From Gloeocapsopsis crepidinum LEGE 06123 (lineage in GTDB: Bacteria; Cyanobacteriota; Cyanobacteriia; Cyanobacteriales; Chroococcidiopsidaceae), in contig NZ_JADEWN010000001.1 in the NCBI RefSeq assembly GCF_015207655.1, positions 159,303 to 223,302 of the forward strand: a stretch of DNA of 64,000 bases, in the 5' to 3' direction. The notes beneath the pieces are model-generated. The model did no database searches. It saw only the letters and a program-made list of their open reading frames with translations, and was not told the origin of the DNA. Shown one piece after another: positions 47,612 to 57,693 of the stretch. Within the stretch, counting starts at the first letter, position 1; each line of letters opens with the position of its first letter. Position numbers and translations under genes: made by a program.

Positions 47612-48706
47612 GTACAACATCAATGGGTTTTAGATAATCGTGCGATTGTTATTGGCGGTAGCATTGCAGGGCAACTTGCAGCAAGAATATTAGCAGATTA
47701 TTTCCAAAAGTTATTATTGAATCTGACAATCTACCTCTACAACCTCATGCTCGTAAAGGTGTTCCTTAATCAGTTCAACCTCATGTTTATATTCGTTAAA
47801 GGATACCGAATTTTAGAAGAACTGTCTCCTGATATTGGTGATGAACTAATACAAGCAGGTGCATTACCAATAGATTGAGCACGAAAATTTTATCACTTTA
47901 GTCATGGCGGTTGGAATGCGATCGCAACAACTCCTTCTAATGTTGTTTCAGTGACTTGTAGCCGTCCCTTACTTGAATAGTCAATCCATTGTCGATTATC
48001 ACAGTTGTCTAATATAGAGCTTATTGACGGGAAACGCGTGACAGGATTATTGTGCGATCGCAAGCAAGTTAATGGTGTTTATTTGCACTCATCACTCAGT
48101 GATGTTAAAGAATTGCCAGCGGCTTTTGTTGTGGATGTAGAGTGGAAGGCGATCGCAAACAAGTGGTTACAAAATCAAGAATTTACTCCACCACTGGAAA
48201 CAGTTGTTAATCCATTGTGAGGATACGCAACTCGTCGCTATCGTCCTTTAAATAACCAACCTGAGTGGAAAGTCATGCTAGTCTCACAATTGCTTCCACA
48301 TAACACGCGGCTAGGATATTTAGCAAAGATTGAAAACAGTGAGTGGATTGCATGCTTAGTGGATATGGGCGTGATTGTCCACCTCTCAACGATCGCGGTT
48401 TCTTAGATCTTACCCGCAGTTTGGCTAGCCCTAAGTTTTATGAAGCTATTAAAGATGCTGAACTTGTCTGTCCAATTTATGCTCACCGAGCAACTGCGAA
48501 TTAGTTACGTCATTATGACAAAATGGAACTACTGTATAATTTTGTTGTTTTGGGAGATGCAGTTTGTGCATTATCTGCAATTGTGTTATGCAATTGGCTA
48601 CAAAAACAGCACAGCAATTCTTTTGGTACTCTTGAAACTTAAGCAGCTTTATTACCCAGTAGTCATTTTCCGCGTTGTCAGTGCCAATCCGGTTGAAACA
48701 TGACAA
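47612..48706 (+). pseudogene. Decayed FAD-dependent monooxygenase/oxidoreductase
   Basis: The left end reads DNRAIVIGGSIAGQLAARIL, an FAD-binding motif with GGSIAG. Homology continues through several frames: ESDNLPLQPHARKGVP, then a TAA; FVKGYRILEELSPDIGDEL, then a TGA; PSNVVSVTCSRPLLE, then a TAG; a 71-residue piece at 48005-48220, then a TGA; and at the end LRHYDKMELL with NFVVLGDAVCA, the second FAD motif. At least five in-frame stops and several frame changes are visible, so it cannot be functional. Similarity to polyprenyl/2-methoxyphenol-type hydroxylases is by pattern. Confidence 0.85.
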
Positions 48707-48712
48707 CTATCA

Positions 48713-49072
48713 TCAACGGCGAACGCTACCAACTAAAAAAGTAAGTAGTCCTGTTACCAGTGTTAAAACAATTGAACCTAATAGGGCTGGGAAAAATCCT
48801 GTAACGACAAAGCCAGGAGTAATTGCACCAGCTAACCAAATAACTAAGGCATTAATAATAAATAAAAATAAGCCTAAGGTGACAACAGTGAGTGGTAGTG
48901 TTAATAAAACTAATATTGGCTTCGCAATTGCATTCAGTAATCCTAAAATCACCGCAGCAAGTAACGCAGATGCAAAACTGGTGACAGCAAACCCAGGAAC
49001 AATGTAAGCAGTGATTACTAATGCGATCGCACTTAAAATCCAAATCAGAACAAACTGGATCATAACGTTCAC
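48713..49072 (-). CDS. Phage-holin-like membrane protein (DUF/holin 4 superfamily)
   Basis: A 119-residue very hydrophobic protein with four membrane segments: VLIWILSAIALVITAYIVPG, AVILGLLNAIAKPILVL, VTLGLFLFIINALVIWLAG and FFPALLGSIVLTLVTGLL. The pattern matches the small phage-holin-family membrane proteins widespread in bacteria; most are not phage lysis proteins and function is unknown. ATG 49072 follows a good Shine-Dalgarno (GAGG). It lies between a decayed gene and the pentapeptide gene. Confidence 0.85.
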   Translation of the reverse strand: MNVMIQFVLIWILSAIALVITAYIVPGFAVTSFASALLAAVILGLLNAIAKPILVLLTLPLTVVTLGLFLFIINALVIWLAGAITPGFVVTGFFPALLGSIVLTLVTGLLTFLVGSVRR

Positions 49073-49183
49073 TCCTCAATATGTAATAAGTCCAAGCACC
49101 AAAATACTTAAATTAGAGATGCGCTAAGCTGAAAAAGCACTTTAGTCGCAAAATAGATCTTGGCACTTCACTTGCTACCTAGT

Positions 49184-49675
49184 ATGTTTTGGCGGAAACT
49201 AACTTTTCTTTTGTTGATTTTCATATTATCTCTTTGGGCGTTACCTGCGAAAGCTTTAGACTATCCTCCCCCTTTATCTTTTAGTAATGCTGAGTTGAAA
49301 GGGCGGGATTTTTCAGGGCAAATGTTACGTGCATCCGAGTTTTCTAACGCGAATATGGAACAAACTAATTTTACCGATGCTGACTTAAGAGGAGCAATCT
49401 TTAGTGCTTCAGTAATGACTAAAGCAAATTTACACGGTGCAAACCTGACAAATGCAATGGCGGATCAAGTTAACTTTACTGACGCCAATTTAAGTGAAGC
49501 AGTTCTTGCAGAAACAATTTTGCTGCGCTCTGTGTTTGATAATACAGATATTACCGCTGCTGATTTTAGTGATGCAATTCTAGATGCTGTACAAGTGAAA
49601 GAATTGTGCCAACTTGCTAGTGGTGTGAATCCTACAACTGGTATTGATACGCGAGAATCATTAGGATGCAGATAA
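49184..49675 (+). CDS. Exported pentapeptide-repeat protein
   Basis: I start at ATG 49184, giving 163 residues; an upstream TTG 49160 would add 8. A signal peptide ([20 protein letters not shown], cut near 23) is followed by [20 protein letters not shown] pentapeptides (about 50-125) and a C-terminal Cys pair ([11 protein letters not shown]). This type is often in the thylakoid lumen. The last 10 bases overlap purK, so translation may be coupled. Confidence 0.85.
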   Translation: MFWRKLTFLLLIFILSLWALPAKALDYPPPLSFSNAELKGRDFSGQMLRASEFSNANMEQTNFTDADLRGAIFSASVMTKANLHGANLTNAMADQVNFTDANLSEAVLAETILLRSVFDNTDITAADFSDAILDAVQVKELCQLASGVNPTTGIDTRESLGCR

Positions 49676-50784
49676 AACGAGTTGGTGTCATTGGTGGCGG
49701 ACAACTTGCTTGGATGATGGCAATTCCAGCCCAAGCAATGGGTATAGAATTAGTTATTCAAACACCTAATTCTGACGATCCGGCAGTGGTGATCGCCTCG
49801 GATACAATTTTCGCTGCTATTGATGATGCTGATGCTACCAAGGAATTAGCGCGTCGCAGCGATGTCATCACTTTTGAGAATGAATTTGTTGATTTAGCTG
49901 CGTTATTTCCTCTAGCTGAAAGTGGTGTTTGCTTTCGCCCTCGCTTAGAGGCATTATCTCCTTTACTTGACAAGTATCATCAACGCTGCTACTTAGAAAA
50001 ATTGGGCATACCACAACCTAAGTTTACTCTCCCGCCTGACACTTGTTTAAAGTTTCCCATTGTTTTAAAAACTCGTCGTCATGGTTATGACGGTCAGGGT
50101 ACATTTATTATTAAAGACCTAGCGACTTTGGAACAGAAGTTAGATACTTCGCACAAGTCTTCAGAAGTGCTCTTAGAAGAGTTTATCCCTTTTGAGCGCG
50201 AACTTGCTGTTATTGTGGTGCGTTCAGTTAATGGTGATGTTGTGACGTTCCCCATTGTAGAAACTCAGCAAGAAGATCAAGTGTGTCGGCGTGTTATTGC
50301 ACCAGCAGATATTAGTGCTTCTGTCGCTCAAGAAGTCGAAGCGATCGCATCTAAGCTGATGACTAGTTTACAGGCGGTTGGTGTATTTGGTATTGAGCTA
50401 TTTCTCACAAGAGATCAACACGTATTAGTCAATGAAATCGCTCCGCGTACGCACAACTCTGGACATTTTACAATTGATGCGTGTGCAACTTCGCAGTTTG
50501 AGCAACATTTACGCGCTGTATGTGACTTGCCACTAGGTCATGCTGGCTTAACGTGTAGCAGTGCAGTGATGGTTAATCTTTTAGGTTACGAACATGCACA
50601 AGACGATTATATTGAGAAGCGATCGCAAATTAGCGAAGTTCCCCACGCACGCGTTCATTGGTATGGCAAGCAAGAATCGCGTCCAGGGCGTAAACTTGGT
50701 CATGTTACAGTGTTGTTAGATGAACGTAATCCGCAAGCGATCGCTCATCAGATCGAATCACTTTGGTATCCTCAGCCTCATTAG
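49666..50784 (+). CDS. purK: N5-carboxyaminoimidazole ribonucleotide synthase
   Basis: A 372-residue ATP-grasp enzyme that converts AIR with bicarbonate and ATP in purine synthesis. [20 protein letters not shown] is the N-terminal loop; [15 protein letters not shown] and [19 protein letters not shown] form the ATP-grasp fold; [20 protein letters not shown] holds the Mg and substrate site. Its 5' end overlaps the pentapeptide gene. Downstream lies 6S RNA, an arrangement known near purK in cyanobacteria. Confidence 0.96.
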   Translation: MQIKRVGVIGGGQLAWMMAIPAQAMGIELVIQTPNSDDPAVVIASDTIFAAIDDADATKELARRSDVITFENEFVDLAALFPLAESGVCFRPRLEALSPLLDKYHQRCYLEKLGIPQPKFTLPPDTCLKFPIVLKTRRHGYDGQGTFIIKDLATLEQKLDTSHKSSEVLLEEFIPFERELAVIVVRSVNGDVVTFPIVETQQEDQVCRRVIAPADISASVAQEVEAIASKLMTSLQAVGVFGIELFLTRDQHVLVNEIAPRTHNSGHFTIDACATSQFEQHLRAVCDLPLGHAGLTCSSAVMVNLLGYEHAQDDYIEKRSQISEVPHARVHWYGKQESRPGRKLGHVTVLLDERNPQAIAHQIESLWYPQPH

Positions 50785-50881
50785 GTAAATATTCTTGTTT
50801 CAACCCTCATGAGTGCAAATTGCAGGGTTTTCAGTGTTTTGTACCTTACAGATGAAGCTAAATTAAAGTTATCGACAACTA

Positions 50882-50910
50882 ACGACACCACACAAATTAA
50901 TCGCTATAAT
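50882..50910 (+). promoter_or_regulatory. Promoter of the 6S RNA gene
   Basis: TATAAT at 50905-50910 with ACGACA 17 bases upstream (50882-50887), placing the start near 50917 at the first base of the 6S closing stem. Confidence 0.65.
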
Positions 50911-50916
50911 AAATAA

Positions 50917-51103
50917 AGTTCCACTGCAGTGTTGGTGACTGCCAATAATGTTTTTGGATCTATGCTTTGTCGAATTAGGGAACCACTGAGTTCTAGCGGC
51001 AGTAGACCGAGCTTAGCTACTCGGAAACTTTAAGTTAGAGAAGAGGTACCCACCTGGATTTATCCAGGTCTAAAACTGAGGTAAAACGGCACTGCGGTGA
51101 ACT
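50917..51103 (+). ncRNA. ssaA: 6S RNA
   Basis: A roughly 187-base RNA that imitates an open promoter and binds RNA polymerase. The ends pair: GTTCCACTGCAGTG at the 5' side with CACTGCGGTGAAC at the 3' side. A hairpin ACCTGGA...TCCAGGT lies near the 3' arm, and large unpaired regions lie between. Position next to purK matches the cyanobacterial ssaA locus. Strong promoter before and intrinsic terminator after. Homology was judged by eye; covariance search would settle it. Confidence 0.82.
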
Positions 51104-51117
51104 CAAGCATCATAAAG

Positions 51118-51145
51118 CTCTCTTAATTTCAACTAAGAGAGTTTT
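51118..51145 (+). terminator. Terminator of 6S RNA
   Basis: CTCTCTTA, loop ATTTCAAC, TAAGAGAG, then TTTT and further T-rich bases. Confidence 0.85.
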
Positions 51146-51403
51146 AATTTTTGTCAGCAATTAGCCATTAGCGCTTAGCTTTTTTTCGTCTAACTACAAA
51201 TAAATTATCCCCTGCCCACGCCAATCGCCTCAACGGAGGACGACGAGGTCAGCAACGCCACCCCTGCACGGCACAAGAGCCTTTGTGCTCCCTTAACAAT
51301 AAGTCTCTAACCGAACGCGATCAAACTCTGCTGTATCAATTGCTGCGAAATTGTTATCCAGGATACGTTAGGATAATTAAATTCTGATTCAAGTTGCGCT
51401 ACT

Positions 51404-52672
51404 TTGTCTCCATTGCTGACTACTCCAGTATTTCCAGCGGCTGTTTTTCGGCTAGACAATGGTTTAACAATTATTCATCAGTATGTCCCTGCTACCCCTG
51501 TTGTTGTTGTAGACGTTTGGGTACGTGCTGGTGCAGTTTGCGAGCCAGAACCGTGGTATGGTATGGCACACTTTCTCGAACATATGATTTTTAAGGGCAC
51601 TTCAGTCATACCTCCAGGAGTCTTTGATTACGCGGTTGAAAACTTAGGAGGAACGACAAATGCAGCCACAAGTCATGATTACGCTCATTTCTTCCTAACA
51701 ACCGCTGCACCATACCTCGAAGACACACTACCATACTTAGCAGAATTACTTCTCAATGCGGCAATTCCTGAAGAAGAATTTATCACAGAACGCGATGTTG
51801 TTCTTGAAGAAATTCGTTGCGCGTATGACGACCCCGATTGGATAGGCTTTCAGGCTTTGGGCGAAAGTATTTATCAGCAACATCCTTATGGGCGTTCAGT
51901 ATTGGGTAGCGAGACAGACTTGATGCAGCAATCACCTGAAGCGATGCGTTGTTTTCATCACGCCCACTATCAGCCAGAAAATATGACTGTAGTCATTGTC
52001 GGTGGTATTGCTCAAGAGTCTGCAATTGACATTGTAAGTCAAGCTTTTCAGGAATTTGCGCCGCGTAGTGAGTGTCCGCAAACCGACATTACAGTCACTG
52101 AACCGTTACTTGCAGGAGTTCGCCGTCAAGAAATCTATTTACCCAGATTAGAGCAAGCACGATTATTAATGGCTTGGACAGGACCAGGTGTAGATCAGTT
52201 ACGCAATGCATATGGCTTAGACCTACTTTCTGTCCTACTCTCCGAAGGTCGTTCATCGCGATTAGTGCGCGAGTTACGCGAAGAACAGCACTTAGTTCAA
52301 GGAATCACAAGTAATTTTTCGCTGCAGCGCGACTCTAGTTTATTTACAATCACTGCTTGGTTAGAACCAGAAAACTTAGAACGAGTGGAATCATTAATTC
52401 GCGCGCACTTAGAAGATTTACAAACAACTGTTGTGACTTCAGGAGAATTAGCGCGGTGTAAGCGTTTACTCTGTAACGATTATGCGTTTTCAACCGAAAC
52501 TCCTAACCAAATGGCAGGGCTTTATGGTTACTACAATACAATTGCGCAAGCAGAATTAGCGGTTATCTATCCTGAACAAATTCGATCTTTTCAAGCAGAT
52601 GAGATACAGCAGTTAACACAACAATATCTCTCACCATATTCTTATGCAGTTACAACCCTCAAACCCTGCTAG
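51404..52672 (+). CDS. M16 zinc peptidase, catalytic member
   Basis: The 422-residue pitrilysin-family protease has the inverted zinc motif HFLEH (about 53-57) with the downstream Glu in ERDVVLEEIRCA (about 128), both expected of active M16 enzymes. TTG start at 51404 is the least unusual; others nearby are possible. A second M16 follows. The two are likely subunits of one heterodimer, one catalytic and one not, as is usual for PqqL-like or mitochondrial-processing-like pairs. Confidence 0.88.
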   Translation: MSPLLTTPVFPAAVFRLDNGLTIIHQYVPATPVVVVDVWVRAGAVCEPEPWYGMAHFLEHMIFKGTSVIPPGVFDYAVENLGGTTNAATSHDYAHFFLTTAAPYLEDTLPYLAELLLNAAIPEEEFITERDVVLEEIRCAYDDPDWIGFQALGESIYQQHPYGRSVLGSETDLMQQSPEAMRCFHHAHYQPENMTVVIVGGIAQESAIDIVSQAFQEFAPRSECPQTDITVTEPLLAGVRRQEIYLPRLEQARLLMAWTGPGVDQLRNAYGLDLLSVLLSEGRSSRLVRELREEQHLVQGITSNFSLQRDSSLFTITAWLEPENLERVESLIRAHLEDLQTTVVTSGELARCKRLLCNDYAFSTETPNQMAGLYGYYNTIAQAELAVIYPEQIRSFQADEIQQLTQQYLSPYSYAVTTLKPC

Positions 52673-52689
52673 CCTGGAATAAGGAGTTA

Positions 52690-52900
52690 GAGATCTAGGG
52701 TCAGGGTATGAAAAGCAGGGGAGCAGAAGAGCAAGGAAGTAGAGGAGACAAGAATTTATGAGTGTTAAGTGTTGAGTTAAGCAAAATACTCTAATTCAAA
52801 ACGTGCTAACGCACCGCTACGCTAACAAAATTCAAAACTCTTCAGGACTCAAAATAACCACTAACCACTAATCACTTTCTCTCGCCCCTCACATCGCACG
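52690..52900. repeat. Low-complexity GAGTG/CACTC repeat cluster between the M16 genes
   Basis: Stretches such as GAGTGTTAAGTGTTGAGTTAAG and ACTAACCACTAATCAC with GCGCTAACGCACCGCTACGCT between. The same repeat style is seen near 15.3 and 54.2 kb. It separates the two M16 genes by 241 bases, so they may be separate transcripts. Confidence 0.55.
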
Positions 52901-52913
52901 AATAGACAGATAG

Positions 52914-54206
52914 ATGAAAACGGATAACGGACAATATATCGCGATCGCATCATCACCAAACAAACAGATTACCCGCACGGTTTTAAGTAATGGCATTGTT
53001 GTACTTGTAACCGAAAATCCAGCTGCAGATATTGTGGCTGCGAGAATATTTGTAAAAGCAGGAAGTTGTCGCGAAGCAGCACAGCAATCAGGGTTAGTTC
53101 ATCTACTTAGTTCGGTACTTACCAAAGGAACACAGCATCTCTCTTCGTTGGAAATTGCACAGCAAGTAGAATCGGTGGGTGCAAGTTTAGGTACGGATGC
53201 AGCTGCTGATTATTTTTTACTGAGTTTGAAAACTGTTAGCTCAGATTTTCTAGAGATTTTAGCATTAGCTGCAGAAATATTGCGATCGCCTTCGTTTCCT
53301 GAACTAGAAGTCGAGTTAGAACGACGGTGGTTGATGCAAAACATTCGCTCGCAGCAAGAACAGCCATTTACTATTGCGTTCGATCAATTACGTCAAGCAA
53401 TGTATCAAAATCACCCCTATGCACCATCAGCATTGGGAACTGAAGTGACAGTAGCAAATCTCCGTCGTGATGATTTAATTGGCTATCATCAAACGTATTT
53501 TCGTCCCGATAATTTAGTTGTTAGTATTACAGGTCGCATTTCTGCAACAGCAGCCGTAGCTGCTATTGAGAAGGTTTTTGGCGATTGGCAAAATCCTACA
53601 ACTCCAATACCTGAATTGCAATTACCTCATATTGAGCCACAGCCGTATCAAATTAACAAACCTCAACCCACCCAGCAATCAATTGTGATGTTAGGGTATC
53701 TTGCGCCGTCAGTACAGCAAAGTGATTATGTTGCTTTGAAGTTACTGTCTACGTATTTAGGGAATGGACTTTCGAGTCGTTTATTTGTAGAATTGCGTGA
53801 AAAGCGGGGACTCGCTTATGATGTTTCCGCCTTCTATCCTACGCGTCAAGGAATCGCGCCTTTTGTCGTTTATATCGGGACAGCACCCGAAAATACCGCG
53901 ATCGCCCTCGAAGGGCTGAGAACAGAAGTTGAGTTACTCTGCACGCAACCACTAGAAGAATACGCACTGCAAGCGGCTAAAAACAAAATACTTGGGCAAT
54001 ATGCTTTGAGCAAACAAACCAATGCTCAGATTGCTCAAGCCTACGGCTGGTATGAAGCGTTGGGATTAGGAATTGCATTTGATACACAGTTTCAGCAACA
54101 AATTGCGGCGGTAACTGCACAGCAGTTGCAACAAGCGGCTTGTCGTTATTTTCTAGATCCTTATATATCGATAGTTGGTCCAGAAGAAGCGATTTCAGTG
54201 ATTTAA
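52914..54206 (+). CDS. M16 peptidase, non-catalytic member
   Basis: A 430-residue M16 protein in which the zinc site is lost: the position of HxxEH reads HLLSS (about 62-66). Other M16 features remain (LRQAMYQNHPYAPSALGT, RLFVELREKRGLAYDVSAFY). Such members bind substrate and pair with the active partner, here probably the 51404 gene. Confidence 0.87.
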   Translation: MKTDNGQYIAIASSPNKQITRTVLSNGIVVLVTENPAADIVAARIFVKAGSCREAAQQSGLVHLLSSVLTKGTQHLSSLEIAQQVESVGASLGTDAAADYFLLSLKTVSSDFLEILALAAEILRSPSFPELEVELERRWLMQNIRSQQEQPFTIAFDQLRQAMYQNHPYAPSALGTEVTVANLRRDDLIGYHQTYFRPDNLVVSITGRISATAAVAAIEKVFGDWQNPTTPIPELQLPHIEPQPYQINKPQPTQQSIVMLGYLAPSVQQSDYVALKLLSTYLGNGLSSRLFVELREKRGLAYDVSAFYPTRQGIAPFVVYIGTAPENTAIALEGLRTEVELLCTQPLEEYALQAAKNKILGQYALSKQTNAQIAQAYGWYEALGLGIAFDTQFQQQIAAVTAQQLQQAACRYFLDPYISIVGPEEAISVI

Positions 54207-54228
54207 ATCTCTTCGATTAAAGTCAGGT

Positions 54229-54323
54229 CTACTCAAACAAAGTTCTGAGTTTTGAGTTTTAAGTTTTGAATTAAAAGAATTTTCTTAACTCAACACTCAT
54301 AACTCAACATCGGTGGACTTTGT
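54229..54323. repeat. 95-bp repeat, copy B
   Basis: Identical to 34217-34311. Also between convergent genes (the second M16 and a Gfo/Idh oxidoreductase). Confidence 0.8.
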
Positions 54324-54367
54324 TTAACTAGTAGCGAATTTATTTGCTTATGATTTATGCAGGAGGT

Positions 54368-55420
54368 CTAGTGTTCGTAAAAATTTAGGGTACGTCTTTG
54401 CGCGTGACTTTCCATTGCTCGCTCAATAATCTGAATTGTATTTCTTGCTTGTTCTGGTTTGACAATGAGTTCTGATTGCTGAGTAATAGCATTATACACA
54501 TTTTGGTAATATGCCGGATAACAACCAGGGAGCGTTTCAATTTTTCCGTAAAAATGTAATTCGTTAATATCAGTATTCAGCGTACCCCAGCTTTTTTGTG
54601 ATTCTTTACCCCAGTCAATACCTTCAGGAAGTCGCCCTTGTTTCAGTGCATCTTCTTGGGGGTCCATACCATATTTAATAAAAGAACCTGCTGTACCATG
54701 CAAGACAAAATGTGGTCCCAATTCTCTAACTAATTGACCAGCTTTTGCTGTAACTTTTAGATTGCCGAAATTTAAAATTAACTCAAATGCATCTGCTGTT
54801 TTTACCCCTGGGCGCTGCATTCTAATGTCAGCAGTTACTGTATCTGGTAAACCAAAAAGATCTACTGCTTGATCGATTAAATGCGAACCAAGATCGTACA
54901 AAATTCCTGATCCTGGTTCGTCGTATTCGCGCCAGTTTGTTTTAATTTGGTTGCGAAAGCGGTCAAAATGCACTTCGTATTCAACTAAATTCCCTAGTAA
55001 ACCATTTTTAATAATCTGCTTAACAGTAAGAAAATCACCATCCCATCTACGGTTGTGGTGTATGCTGAGTAATCTGTCGCGCTGTTGTGCTAGTTCAATT
55101 AACTCAGTCGCTTGCTGTGACGTTGGGGTAAAAGGTTTTTCGACAACGACATGTTTATTTGCGAGTAGTGCTTTTTGAACTAACTCAAAGTGCGAAGTAT
55201 TTGGTGTAGCGACAACGACAAGATCGATATTCGGATCTTGTAGTAGTTCCTCAGTATCATTGACTGTTTCTACCCAAGGATAACGGTTTTGACATTTAGT
55301 ACTGCGTCGTTCTACGACTTTGGTTAGTTTGAGTTCGGGTATAACTGCGATCGCAGGCGCGTGAAAAACTTCTCCAGCCATTCCATATCCAATTAATCCA
55401 ACCCGCACGACTTGATTCAT
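54368..55420 (-). CDS. Gfo/Idh/MocA-family oxidoreductase
   Basis: A 350-residue NAD(P) enzyme. GLIGYGMAGEVFHAP is the N-terminal Rossmann loop, VVEKPFTPTSQQATELIELA holds the catalytic Lys of EKP (about 92-94), and DLGSHLIDQAVDLFGLP has the H-D of the substrate site. Substrate (a sugar, inositol or derivative) is not predictable. It lies 74 bases downstream of a symporter gene on the same strand, so the two may handle one compound. Confidence 0.9.
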   Translation of the reverse strand: MNQVVRVGLIGYGMAGEVFHAPAIAVIPELKLTKVVERRSTKCQNRYPWVETVNDTEELLQDPNIDLVVVATPNTSHFELVQKALLANKHVVVEKPFTPTSQQATELIELAQQRDRLLSIHHNRRWDGDFLTVKQIIKNGLLGNLVEYEVHFDRFRNQIKTNWREYDEPGSGILYDLGSHLIDQAVDLFGLPDTVTADIRMQRPGVKTADAFELILNFGNLKVTAKAGQLVRELGPHFVLHGTAGSFIKYGMDPQEDALKQGRLPEGIDWGKESQKSWGTLNTDINELHFYGKIETLPGCYPAYYQNVYNAITQQSELIVKPEQARNTIQIIERAMESHAQRRTLNFYEH

Positions 55421-55494
55421 ATTGATACTACATTTCCATGAGGATATGGCGTAGGAAAGAGATATTTCTCTTTCCCTTAATCATTTGCGATCGC

Positions 55495-57114
55495 TTAAAA
55501 CACCGCAGGGCTAAAAATGACCCAGAATACAACAACAATTACTGCTAAACTCGCACTATATATGGCATTTTGACGGTGTACATTTCGCGAACCAAGTGCT
55601 TTTTGTACTCTTTGCTCTGATGTCAAGAACATACTTAGATGCTTTTGACTCGGTGCTGCGCTTGTCAAACTCACGAGTACTAAAATAAACACCGAAACCA
55701 CAAACAATAAAATCGCAAAATGCAAGAAGTTAATGGTAGCGTAGGCAACTAACGGTCTCCAAGTAATCCAACCGGCATTTGTTCCAAGTTCAGCAATAAA
55801 TCGAATTGCACCCAGAATAAATCCAGCAATCAGAGTATTAATTGCACCTCTACCATTAGCGCGTTTCCACAAAAGTCCCACTAAGAATACAGCTGCGATC
55901 GGGGGTGAAATATATGCTTGTACTGATTGAAGATACACATACAATTGATCGCTCATCAAGCCAATAAATGGCAGCCAAAGTAAACCAGAAATGACAAGAA
56001 CAATTGTTGATAGCTGCCCAGCACGAACTAGTTCTCTTTCACTCGCATCAGGACGCCAGCGCTTGTAAAAGTCCATTACCACTAAGGTAGAACTGCTATT
56101 GAATACGCTTGATAGCGAACTCATCAAGGCTGCAAGTAAGCCAGCAACAACCAAACCTTTAATTCCCGTTGGTAGCAGTTCATTAACCATTGTGGCGTAC
56201 ATCTGGTTAGGAGCAACATCGGGAAAGAGTTCTCTACCAGCAATCCCAGGAAGTACAAGAATAAAAACTGGTAATAACTTCAAAAATCCGGCAAAAATTG
56301 TTGATCGCCTTGCGTTTTCAATATCTGGAGCTGCCAGCGTTCTTTGCACAATCATTTGATCAGTACACCAATACCATAAACCGAGAATTGGCGCTCCAAA
56401 TAAAATCCCTGTCCAAGGAAATTCGGGGTGATTGACACTCTTCCACAAATTAAAGAATTCTGGTTCAGCCCGTTGCATAAAAGGACCAAAACCACCAACA
56501 TCGGTAATGGCGATCGCTGTTAGAAAAATTCCACCCCCAATTAGGATAAATGCTTGCAGAAAATCTGTATAAATGACTGCACGCAAACCCCCAAAAACTG
56601 TGTACACTCCTGTTGCCACAATTAAGACAATCGCACCTAGCCAAATATTCCATCCCAAAATTGTTTGCAGAACCAGTGCCCCTGCATAAACTGCTACGCT
56701 AATCTTGGTGAAAATGTATGCAATTAAAGAAACAATAGATAAGTACGTGCGGCATTGCGTATTAAAACGCTTCTCCAAAAACTCTGGCATTGTAAATACG
56801 CCAGTACGTATATAAAACGGTACAAACAGCCACCCTAGTAGTAGCAGCATAAAGCAAGCAATCCATTCAAATTGCCCTACTGCTAAACCTGAACTCGCGC
56901 CTGTACCAGCTAACCCAATAAAGTGTTCTGCAGATATATTGCTAGCAAACAAACTAGCACCAATCGCCATCCAACCAATTCCACCACCACCTAGAAAGTA
57001 TGATTTACTACTTTCTAAACTTGATCTACTTGACCAGTATCCAATCGCACCAACAGCAACAAAGTAAGCAATGAGAACAAAGATATCTAACCCACTCACA
57101 ATAACCCTCCTCAA
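55495..57114 (-). CDS. Sodium:solute symporter (SSS family)
   Basis: A 539-residue permease with 13-14 membrane segments. GASLFASNISAEHFIGLAGT (about 55-74) is the SSS sodium-site helix, and GLRAVIYTDFLQAFILIGGG (about 175-195) and ALMSSLSSVFNSSSTL (about 335) are further hallmarks close to the SGLT-like sugar group. A role in taking up a sugar or polyol oxidised by the neighbouring enzyme is inference. Confidence 0.88.
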   Translation of the reverse strand: MRRVIVSGLDIFVLIAYFVAVGAIGYWSSRSSLESSKSYFLGGGGIGWMAIGASLFASNISAEHFIGLAGTGASSGLAVGQFEWIACFMLLLLGWLFVPFYIRTGVFTMPEFLEKRFNTQCRTYLSIVSLIAYIFTKISVAVYAGALVLQTILGWNIWLGAIVLIVATGVYTVFGGLRAVIYTDFLQAFILIGGGIFLTAIAITDVGGFGPFMQRAEPEFFNLWKSVNHPEFPWTGILFGAPILGLWYWCTDQMIVQRTLAAPDIENARRSTIFAGFLKLLPVFILVLPGIAGRELFPDVAPNQMYATMVNELLPTGIKGLVVAGLLAALMSSLSSVFNSSSTLVVMDFYKRWRPDASERELVRAGQLSTIVLVISGLLWLPFIGLMSDQLYVYLQSVQAYISPPIAAVFLVGLLWKRANGRGAINTLIAGFILGAIRFIAELGTNAGWITWRPLVAYATINFLHFAILLFVVSVFILVLVSLTSAAPSQKHLSMFLTSEQRVQKALGSRNVHRQNAIYSASLAVIVVVFWVIFSPAVF

Positions 57115-57693
57115 ACTCCAGTGATTCTACTGAAGACAAAGCATCAACGTTAACCTGTATCAACAATTCAAGACAACCTTCACAAATTTTTATGCATATT
57201 TCCCTTTCTTTCTGCTACTAACTTGGCAGAGAAAATATGCTTGTTTGAACTAAGTAAAATTGAAAAATAAGGAGTCAGGAACTTATCTAGTTCCCTATTT
57301 CAACTACTAAGATGATCGGGCAGCTTGATTGCTATCCTCACTATATGATTAATCTCACTGCAACGACTTAGTTGCTATCACTCTTAAGATAGATGTTGAT
57401 AGTTCTTATTTCCATTATCTAGGTAAATCCTGGTTGTTGAGATTATTTTACCTTAATAAATACAAAATTGTTGCTCTTCTATTAGTCGGCTAAATGTTTT
57501 ATTTTTGTAAAGTGTTGATAATATAAACAGACTAATTTTTATAAAATTATGTGAGTGATTGAACAATCTAGTATGCCTGCAAGCAAGGAAAAATAGAACT
57601 TGTAAGGCTAATTTATGCGTGCAATGTCTACTAAAGGTGTTGCTCTGTTTTTGCTAACACGCAGCTCAATCGAACAGAGCAAATTGAGGAGAA
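57115..57693. other. 579-base gap, promoter region of the porin, nothing else seen
   Basis: A/T-rich with no credible ORF. A TTGATAATATAAACAG-type stretch near 57515-57530 could hold a -10 or an iron-box, but neither is clear. The Shine-Dalgarno GGAG at 57688 serves the porin gene. Confidence 0.5.

Noticed and set aside
48449..48706. Minus-strand 85-codon frame
   Set aside because: Antisense to the decayed FAD-oxidoreductase pseudogene; composition not protein-like.
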